The notes beneath the pieces are model-generated. The model had not been told where the DNA came from. It ran no database searches and saw only the letters and a list, made by a program, of their open reading frames with translations. Below are positions 58,493 through 64,000 of a stretch of DNA of 64,000 nt, piece by piece. The stretch's first letter is position 1. Each line of letters starts with the position of its first letter. The stretch comes from Streptomyces werraensis. GTDB taxonomy: Bacteria > Actinomycetota > Actinomycetes > Streptomycetales > Streptomycetaceae. A program made the position numbers and the translations under genes. The stretch lies in assembly GCA_014656175.1 (NCBI GenBank), contig BNBX01000005.1:200117-264116 (forward strand), in the 5' to 3' direction.

Positions 58493-59667
58493 GCGGGCGC
58501 GGCGCCGGGCCGCACGACGACCGCGGATCCCTCGCCCCCGGGCCGGACGGGCTGCCCCAGGGGCCGGAGCACCAGGTGCTGAAGTCGCTGCTGGGCGCCT
58601 GGGCGCTGGCCGCCTGCGCGCCCGCCGAGGCCGACGCCGTCGAGGAACACCTCGGCGTCTGCGGTCCCTGCGCGGACGAGGCGCTGCGGCTGCGCGAGGC
58701 CGTGGGCCTGCTCCAGCGCCCCGAGAGCCTCGACCTGAAACCGGCGCTGCGCACCCGCGTCCTGGAGACCTGCCTGGAGCGGCGCCCGCCGCGCATCCCG
58801 GTCCCCGACTGGGCCGCCGCCTACGACGTCGAGACCGCCCGGCTCGACGCGCTGCTCCAGGACTTCGGCGACAACGAGTGGCACGCGCCGGTGCGGCTGC
58901 GCTGGTACGAGGGCGACGAGGCGAGCAGCCGCCGCACCACCGTCGCCGGAGTCATCGCCCACCTCATGAGCGTCGACGGGCTGGTCGCGGTCGCCCTCGG
59001 CCTGGAGGACCCCCTCGGCGAGGTCCGGCCCGAGCGGCCCACGCCGTCCCACCGCACCGAGGCGTACTGGCGGGCCGCCCGCTTCCCGCCCACCCGGTCC
59101 GTCCGCGGCCCCTGGCGGGAGCAGAGCCACCGGCTGATCCGCACGGTCTCCTGCACCGGCGGCGACACCGGCCGTATGACCGTCCCCTACGGCGACTTCG
59201 CGCTGCCGCTGCACGACGCGATGCTGGACCGGGCCTTCGAGTGCTGGGTCCACGCGGAGGACATCGCCGAGGCGGTGGACTACCCGTACGACCCGCCCGC
59301 CGGACGCCATCTGCACGACATGGTGGACCTCGCGGCCCGGCTGCTGCCCGTGGTCCTGGAGAACCGCCGTCACCACGGGCTGGCCGCGCCCGTCGAACGC
59401 CGGCTGGTCGCCGCCGGCGAGCCGGGGCGCAGCCTGCGGCTGGAGATCGAGGGGTCGGGCGGCGGGGAGTGGCTGATCCCGCTGGACTCGCCGGCGGCGA
59501 AGGGATCGGCGGAGCACGAGGTGGCTCATGTCGCCCTGGACGGGGCGGAGTTCTGCAGGCTGGCGGCCGGTCATCTGCCGCCGCGTGAGGCTGCCGCCGG
59601 GCAGGAAGGTGATCGCGAGGCGATCAGGGACGTGCTGTTCGCCGCGGCGAGCTTGAGCAGGATGTAG
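58489..59667 (+). CDS. Zinc-finger anti-sigma factor fused to MDMPI-type domain
   Basis: A 392-residue protein that begins four bases before the end of the sigma gene. Residues 30-70 hold an anti-sigma zinc finger: ACAPAEADAVEEHLGVCGPC, the H-x3-C-x2-C core of zf-HC2 (histidine near 54, cysteines near 58 and 61). From about residue 105 it resembles the mycothiol-dependent maleylpyruvate isomerase N-terminal (MDMPI/DinB-like) helical fold, with VAGVIAHLMSVDGLVAVALG and a later FECWVHAEDIAEAVDYP in which His and Asp/Glu could bind metal. It should bind the sigma factor and release it on a redox or mycothiol-related signal. No membrane segment is seen, so the signal is cytoplasmic. Confidence 0.85.
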   Translation: MSGRGAGPHDDRGSLAPGPDGLPQGPEHQVLKSLLGAWALAACAPAEADAVEEHLGVCGPCADEALRLREAVGLLQRPESLDLKPALRTRVLETCLERRPPRIPVPDWAAAYDVETARLDALLQDFGDNEWHAPVRLRWYEGDEASSRRTTVAGVIAHLMSVDGLVAVALGLEDPLGEVRPERPTPSHRTEAYWRAARFPPTRSVRGPWREQSHRLIRTVSCTGGDTGRMTVPYGDFALPLHDAMLDRAFECWVHAEDIAEAVDYPYDPPAGRHLHDMVDLAARLLPVVLENRRHHGLAAPVERRLVAAGEPGRSLRLEIEGSGGGEWLIPLDSPAAKGSAEHEVAHVALDGAEFCRLAAGHLPPREAAAGQEGDREAIRDVLFAAASLSRM

Positions 59668-59693
59668 CGCACGTGCGGGTGCGTCGTGGTTGC

Positions 59694-59763
59694 TCGCGCG
59701 GTTCCCCGCGCCCCTGAGGCGCTGCAGCGAAGGCGCCGCGAAGGGGCGCGGGGAACTGCGCGA
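59694..59763. repeat. Dispersed Streptomyces intergenic hairpin, copy 2
   Basis: A 22-base arm at 59694-59715 pairs with 59742-59763 with one or two mismatches; the loop of 26 bases holds a smaller GGCGC/GCGCC hairpin. The arm sequence matches copy 1 at 31362-31407. It lies between the convergent anti-sigma and purU genes. Confidence 0.75.
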
Positions 59764-59813
59764 ACGGGCCACGACGGCCCGCAGCCGCCGACGAGACCCG
59801 AAGGCCCCGGCTG

Positions 59814-60695
59814 CTAGGCGAACACGACCGTACGGCGGCCGTTCAGCAGGATCCTCCGCTCGGCGTGCCACTTGACGGCCCGCGCCAGCGCCTGGCACTC
59901 CACGTCCCGCCCGACGGCCACGAGCCCCTCGGGCGTGACGTCGTGCGACACCCGCTCGACCTCCTGCTCGATGATCGGCCCCTCGTCGAGATCCGCGGTG
60001 ACGTAGTGCGCGGTCGCGCCGATCAGCTTCACACCCCGCGCATGTGCCTGGTGGTACGGCTTCGCGCCCTTGAAGCTCGGCAGGAAGGAGTGGTGGATGT
60101 TGATGATCCGCCCCGACAACTGCTTGCACAGGTCGTCCGAGAGCACCTGCATGTAACGGGCCAGGACGACGAGTTCGACCTCGTCCTCCCGCACGATCTC
60201 CAGCAGTCGCGCCTCGGCCTCCGGCTTGGTGTCCCTGGTCACCGGGATGTGGTGGAAGGGGATGTTGTAGGAGGCGACGAGCTCGGCGAAGTCGGTGTGG
60301 TTGGACACCACCCCGGCGATCTCCACGGGCAGCGCCCCGGTCCGCGCACGGAACAGCAGGTCGTTCAGGCAGTGCCCGAACTTGCTGACCATCAGCAGGA
60401 TGCGCATCTTCTCGTCGGCCCGGTTGATCTGCCAGTCCATCTGGAAGGAGTCGCCGATCGCGGCGAAGCTCGCCCGCAGCTTGTCCACCGTGACCGGGGC
60501 CTCGGCGGAGAAGTGGACGCGCATGAAGAACAGACCCGTGTCGTGGTCGCCGAACTGCTGGCTGTCCTCGATGTTGCAGCCGGTCATGAAGAGGTAGCTG
60601 GACACGGCGTGCACGATGCCCTGCTTGTCGGGGCAGGACAGGGTGAGGACGTACTGGTCGGCGGGTGCCGCGGCTCGGGTGGACTGCTCGCTCAT
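59814..60695 (-). CDS. purU: Formyltetrahydrofolate deformylase PurU
   Basis: A 293-residue enzyme that hydrolyses 10-formyltetrahydrofolate to tetrahydrofolate and formate, balancing one-carbon units. The N-terminal ACT domain is YVLTLSCPDKQGIVHAVSSY then LFMTGCNIEDSQQFGDHDTG. The formyl-transferase domain contains MVSKFGHCLNDLLFRARTGA, VVSNHTDFAELVASYNIPFH and INIHHSFLPSFKGAKPYHQA, with the catalytic asparagine-histidine-aspartate set (NIHHSFLP and a later YVTADLDEGPIIEQ). The start at ATG 60695 lacks a clear ribosome site. It lies next to a gene for a small conserved protein on the same strand. Confidence 0.95.
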   Translation of the reverse strand: MSEQSTRAAAPADQYVLTLSCPDKQGIVHAVSSYLFMTGCNIEDSQQFGDHDTGLFFMRVHFSAEAPVTVDKLRASFAAIGDSFQMDWQINRADEKMRILLMVSKFGHCLNDLLFRARTGALPVEIAGVVSNHTDFAELVASYNIPFHHIPVTRDTKPEAEARLLEIVREDEVELVVLARYMQVLSDDLCKQLSGRIINIHHSFLPSFKGAKPYHQAHARGVKLIGATAHYVTADLDEGPIIEQEVERVSHDVTPEGLVAVGRDVECQALARAVKWHAERRILLNGRRTVVFA

Positions 60696-60742
60696 GGGGA
60701 AAAGGGTCGCACACCCGGACCGGCGCCGGGCCGGTCGTCCCG

Positions 60743-61237
60743 CTAAGCGGAACGGGTCATGATGCGCAGCACCTCGAGCGTGCCGGGCGCCGCGTCCGGG
60801 TCGTCGCCGTCGCTCGCCGCCATCCGCACGTGCGCGTCGCGCGCGGCGCGCACCGCCTCGGGCCAGCCCTCGTGCTCCAGGTACGCGATGACCGGGGCGT
60901 CCGGCCCGACCTGGTGCATGATCCGCAGCACGCGCAGCACGGCGGTGTCGACGAGCGCGGCCTCCTGCGAGTCGCGGAAGATCGTGCCGACGTACTTCTC
61001 GGCGGACCAGTTGTCCAGCCAGGTGTCCTCGACCAGCCGGTACACGGCGTCGGTGACGTCCCCGTAGCCGGGCACGCCGGCCAGCCAGACGTCCCGCTGG
61101 AAGACGGGGTCGGAGAGCATGTGCAGCGCGGAGCGCACATTGCTGCGCCAGCGCCACCACGGCATGTCGTTGAGCGGCATGCCGCCCATGGTGGAGGAGC
61201 GACGGCCGCGACGGGAAGAGTTCTCCGAACCTTGCAC
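60743..61237 (-). CDS. Conserved actinobacterial protein of unknown function
   Basis: A protein of about 164 residues with no family I recognise. It is rich in Trp, Arg and Asp: PWWRWRSNVRSALHMLSDPV followed by VTDAVYRLVEDTWLDNWSAE, then VLRVLRIMHQVGPDAPVIAY and a C-terminal GTLEVLRIMTRSA. It is entirely helical in appearance, with no signal or membrane segment. I take the GTG at 61237; TACGAT nearby at 61246-61251 could be a -10 element for a leaderless transcript. A longer start at 61294 is also in frame. It lies 47 bases upstream of purU on the same strand, so co-transcription is likely. Confidence 0.6.
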   Translation of the reverse strand: MQGSENSSRRGRRSSTMGGMPLNDMPWWRWRSNVRSALHMLSDPVFQRDVWLAGVPGYGDVTDAVYRLVEDTWLDNWSAEKYVGTIFRDSQEAALVDTAVLRVLRIMHQVGPDAPVIAYLEHEGWPEAVRAARDAHVRMAASDGDDPDAAPGTLEVLRIMTRSA

Positions 61238-61341
61238 GGTCGTCGATCGTACGTTTCCGCTCCGTACGCGCCGGACGGGCCCCCCGTAATTCACCTCCGC
61301 GTCACCTCCCGTCGACCGAGCGTCACGGAGCGGTTCGCCAT

Positions 61342-62670
61342 GTGAGGGAATGGTGCGGGGGCATGACCGGCAGGCGACGCATCCGCAGCACCGTCCTCCC
61401 CCGTTCCCTCGTCCGGCCCGCCCGTGCCGGCGCCCTGCCCGCGGGCGCGCTGGCGGCGTGCGCCGCGCTGGTCGCCGGCTGCGGGATCGTCCCCGGAGTC
61501 ACGGGGGGCTCCGGGGACGAGACGATCACCGTGATGACCTGGGCGCCCGAGAACACCGGCGCGACCAACAAACCCGGCATGCCCGCGTTCGCCGAGGCCT
61601 ACGGCCGCTGGGTCAACGCCCACGGCGGCATCGACGGCCGCCCGCTGAAGGTGCTGACCTGCGACGAACGCGACGACGCGGTGGCGGCGGCGCGCTGCGC
61701 CCGGCGCGCGGTCGCGGAGAACGCGGTCGCCGTGGTCGGCTCGTACAGCCAGCACGGCGACGCCTTCCTGCCCACGCTGGAGGCCGCCGGCATCCCCTAC
61801 ATCGGCGGCTACGGACTCACCCACGACGAGTTCACCAGCCCTCTGTCCTACCCCGTCAACGGCGGACAGCCCGCGCTGCTCGCCGGGCTCGGCCGCACCC
61901 TGGCCGACGCGTGCGGACCGGTCGCCCTGGTCCGGCCCGACACCATCGCGGGCGACCAGCTCCCGCCGCTGCTGGACTCCGGCCTCGCGGCGGGCGGCCA
62001 CGACCCGGCCGGCGACCTGCGCGCCGCCGAGGCCGCGACCTCCTACGGCGACACCGCCGAGCGCGCGCTGGAGCACGCGGCCGTCGGCACCGGGGAGCGG
62101 GGCTGCGTGGTGCCCGCGCTCGGGGACCGCACCGGCACCTTCATGGACTCCTTCCGGCGCGCCCGCGCCCGGCACCCCGAGGTGCGCACCGCGACCGTGC
62201 TGGGCAGCGTCGACCAGACCGTGCTGGACGCCTCCGGGGGCGCGTCGGGACCGTACGAAGGGGCGTACGTCACCGGCTGGTACCCGGAGGCGGGGGACGC
62301 GCGCTGGGACCCGATGAAGGAGGTCATCCGGGCGGAGGCCTTCGGCGACAACCGCATCGACCCGGCGGACGCGGGCGTGCAGACGACATGGATCGCCTAC
62401 ACGGTGCTCCGCCAGGCCGTGGAGTCGCTCGGGGACGGCGAGGTCACCGCGGACACGGTGACCGCCGCCCTGGACGGGGGCCTGAAGGTCACCACGGGCA
62501 ACCTCACCCCCACCCTCCGCTGGAAGTTCCAGGACACCCTGGCCTCCATCGGCCTCCCCCGCCTGGTCAACGCGAACGTCACGCTCCACGTGGTGGAGAA
62601 GGGCCGCCTCACCGCGGCAGCGGAGGGCTTCACGGACGTGACGTCCACTCTGGAGGAGGCGGCGCTGTGA
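61342..62670 (+). CDS. Lipoprotein, periplasmic-binding-protein type 1 (branched-chain amino acid ABC-like)
   Basis: A 442-residue extracytoplasmic ligand-binding lipoprotein. The signal sequence carries Arg residues, a hydrophobic stretch AGALPAGALAACAALVAG and a lipobox LVAGC; the cysteine follows. The mature protein shows the Leu/Ile/Val-binding-type fold: ITVMTWAPENTGATNKPGMP, VNAHGGIDGRPLKVLTCDER, AVAVVGSYSQHGDAFLPTLE and IPYIGGYGLTHDEF. No permease or ATPase gene is adjacent, so it may be an orphan receptor or serve a distant transporter. The GTG at 61342 has a GGAGCGG site 8 bases upstream; ATG 61363 is the alternative. Confidence 0.85.
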   Translation: MREWCGGMTGRRRIRSTVLPRSLVRPARAGALPAGALAACAALVAGCGIVPGVTGGSGDETITVMTWAPENTGATNKPGMPAFAEAYGRWVNAHGGIDGRPLKVLTCDERDDAVAAARCARRAVAENAVAVVGSYSQHGDAFLPTLEAAGIPYIGGYGLTHDEFTSPLSYPVNGGQPALLAGLGRTLADACGPVALVRPDTIAGDQLPPLLDSGLAAGGHDPAGDLRAAEAATSYGDTAERALEHAAVGTGERGCVVPALGDRTGTFMDSFRRARARHPEVRTATVLGSVDQTVLDASGGASGPYEGAYVTGWYPEAGDARWDPMKEVIRAEAFGDNRIDPADAGVQTTWIAYTVLRQAVESLGDGEVTADTVTAALDGGLKVTTGNLTPTLRWKFQDTLASIGLPRLVNANVTLHVVEKGRLTAAAEGFTDVTSTLEEAAL

Positions 62671-62727
62671 GAAGGGGCGCGGGGACCCGCGCGCCCAGCT
62701 CCCACGCGGCCGCAGCCGAGCGCGGCC

Positions 62728-64000
62728 CTACAGCTGCGTAGGAGTCCGCTCGGTCAGCCCGTACTGCCGAGCGATGGCATTCCACAGCTCGGACGCCTTC
62801 TTCTTCTGCTCGGTGGCGGTCCCGCTTTCCCGGTTCCCCGCAGCGGTCTGCTCGGTATTCCGGGCAGACCCCTTCTTGCACCCCTTCTTCCCCTGGGTCT
62901 GGTCCGCCCACTTCGCGTAGTGGTCGTCGGCCGAGGCGGACGCCTTCCACGCCTTCTCCAGCGCCTCGCTCAGCGCCTCGTGCTGGGGCAGCTTGTCCAT
63001 GGAGAGCTGGGACAGGTCGGTCACGAGCTGCTTCCGCTGCTTCGCGGCCTCCCGCAGATCGGACGCGGCCTGGCCGAGGTCACGGCACGCCTTGACGTCC
63101 TCCACCGCGTTGATCACGCTGCTGCGGCTGTCGCCGCTGTGCGCGAGCAGCTTGTCCAGCTCGACGGCCTGCTCGCGGGCCGGGTCGGCGCTCGGCGACG
63201 GCGAGGCCTCGGTGCTCGCGGGGGCGGTCGCGGAGACGGGCTGGTTGGCGCTGCCGTCGTCGTCCTTGCTGCCGCTGCCGAGCAGGGCGCCCGCGCCGAC
63301 GCCGACGACGGCGAGGCCGACGCCGACCGCGGCGATCAGCGGCCAGCGCGGGCCGCCGTTGCCGCCGCCACCGCCGCGTCCGCCGCCGTGGCCCGACACG
63401 GGCGGGGCGGGCGGTCCGGGCGGGGTGCGGTCGGCCCGGACGGGACGGCCGTAGTCCATGCGCGGCATCTGCTGTGTGGCGCCGGCCGTGCCGTCGTCGT
63501 TGCGGAAGAGGTTGTCGAACTCGGCGGGCGGCTGCCGGCCCGCGTCGCCCTGCGCGGCACCGTACGGCTGGGGCGGCCCCTGGTCGGTGACCGGGGCGAT
63601 GAACTGGGTGGGCTCGGCGTCCGGGTTGCCCGGCTGCGGCAGCGGGCCGGGGCCGGCCGGCGGCTGGGCGATGCCGAGGTTGCGGGTGTGCTCCGCGTCG
63701 TGCGCGGCGGGCATCTCGGGCGGCAGCGCGCCCGGGGCGACCGGGGGTATGTACTGGGTCGCGCCCTCGTCGGCGCCGCCCGCGGGGACCGGCGGTATGA
63801 CCTGCGTGGCCCCCTCGTCCGCGCCGGGCGCGGGGGGCGGCAGCGGGGCGCCGTGGGCGGGCGGGTAACCGTACCCGCCGCCGGGTGCGGCGTAGGCGGC
63901 GCCGTTCTGCGGGGGCAGCTGGCCGCCCGCGGTGTGCCCGCCGTACGCGGCGCCGCCTCCGGCGGCCTGGCCGTAACCGTCCGCGGCGGCGTACCCGCCG
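62728..64000 (-). CDS. Membrane protein with long Pro/Gly-rich cytoplasmic domain (5-prime part outside window)
   Basis: A minus-strand protein open to the right edge of the window; its start lies beyond 64000. The visible 424 residues begin with a Gly/Tyr/Ala/Pro-rich region that contains three copies of a TQ(V/Y/F)I-P-V unit (ATQVIPPVPAG, ATQYIPPVAPG, PTQFIAPV). A single membrane helix follows (PLIAAVGVGLAVVGVGAGAL), then an external helical part of about 170 residues rich in Lys, Ala, Glu and Gln, with a pair of cysteines (VKACRDLG and KKGCKKGS). The arrangement recalls extracellular-sensor or scaffold proteins and targets of Ser/Thr kinases, but I do not recognise the family. Confidence 0.7.
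   Translation of the reverse strand, partial: GGYAAADGYGQAAGGGAAYGGHTAGGQLPPQNGAAYAAPGGGYGYPPAHGAPLPPPAPGADEGATQVIPPVPAGGADEGATQYIPPVAPGALPPEMPAAHDAEHTRNLGIAQPPAGPGPLPQPGNPDAEPTQFIAPVTDQGPPQPYGAAQGDAGRQPPAEFDNLFRNDDGTAGATQQMPRMDYGRPVRADRTPPGPPAPPVSGHGGGRGGGGGNGGPRWPLIAAVGVGLAVVGVGAGALLGSGSKDDDGSANQPVSATAPASTEASPSPSADPAREQAVELDKLLAHSGDSRSSVINAVEDVKACRDLGQAASDLREAAKQRKQLVTDLSQLSMDKLPQHEALSEALEKAWKASASADDHYAKWADQTQGKKGCKKGSARNTEQTAAGNRESGTATEQKKKASELWNAIARQYGLTERTPTQL

Overview
The window is chromosomal DNA of a Streptomyces species. The DNA is very GC-rich with strong G/C bias at third codon positions. It carries marker genes whose products are recognisable as Streptomyces proteins: the minor sigma factor HrdD, an XRE/DUF5753-DUF397 regulator pair (Scr1/Scr2 type), F420 cofactor synthase FbiC, and the complete afsR-afsS-afsK regulatory locus.

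Layout. (i) 1-11.0 kb: drug-efflux type transporters with adjacent WYL, TetR and MarR regulators, hrdD with a textbook SigR-type promoter, a GNAT acetyltransferase, a DODA-type dioxygenase, a secreted M6 protease and a DUF574 methyltransferase. (ii) 11.2-16.6 kb: an accessory island beginning at a tRNA-Arg(CCU) gene. It holds two degenerate tyrosine-integrase tails, an imperfect copy of the tRNA-end/terminator sequence, a broken transposase, an HNH endonuclease and a 760-residue NACHT NTPase with a nuclease-like N-terminus. The NACHT protein is the best candidate for a new defence or conflict system here. (iii) 16.6-29.5 kb: housekeeping and signalling genes (enoyl-CoA hydratase family, a membrane-anchored XRE protein, an AbiEii-like nucleotidyltransferase, glutathione peroxidase, MerR regulator, scr pair, GPP34 protein, D-Ala-D-Ala carboxypeptidase with a very long disordered N-terminus, a polytopic membrane protein). 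(iv) 29.7-35.9 kb: an SSS symporter, an ADP-ribosylglycohydrolase-like protein lacking its metal ligands, a STAND-like TPR ATPase and an L,D-transpeptidase-like protein lacking the catalytic cysteine. (v) 36-41.6 kb: F420 genes (fbiC, LLM oxidoreductase, deazaflavin-dependent nitroreductase-like) around a PHP metallohydrolase. (vi) 41.7-48.3 kb: afsR and afsS on the plus strand, a secreted protein gene and afsK on the minus strand. (vii) 48.5-64 kb: VOC protein, regulators, PNPOx-like enzymes, an FAD monooxygenase, a transporter with a divergent AraC/GlxA regulator, RsbW- and STAS-like proteins, an EF-hand protein, an ECF sigma factor with its anti-sigma gene, purU, a binding lipoprotein and a partial membrane protein.

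How parts work together. AfsK phosphorylates AfsR, which activates afsS to raise secondary metabolism; the Scr pair belongs to the same physiological area. FbiC supplies the deazaflavin for F420, and two likely F420 users lie beside it. The HrdD promoter ties that sigma factor to thiol-oxidative stress. The ECF sigma and zinc-finger anti-sigma genes are translationally coupled.

Limits: similarity calls come from motifs and remembered family features, not searches. Intergenic operators are proposed from symmetry only. Both window ends cut genes.
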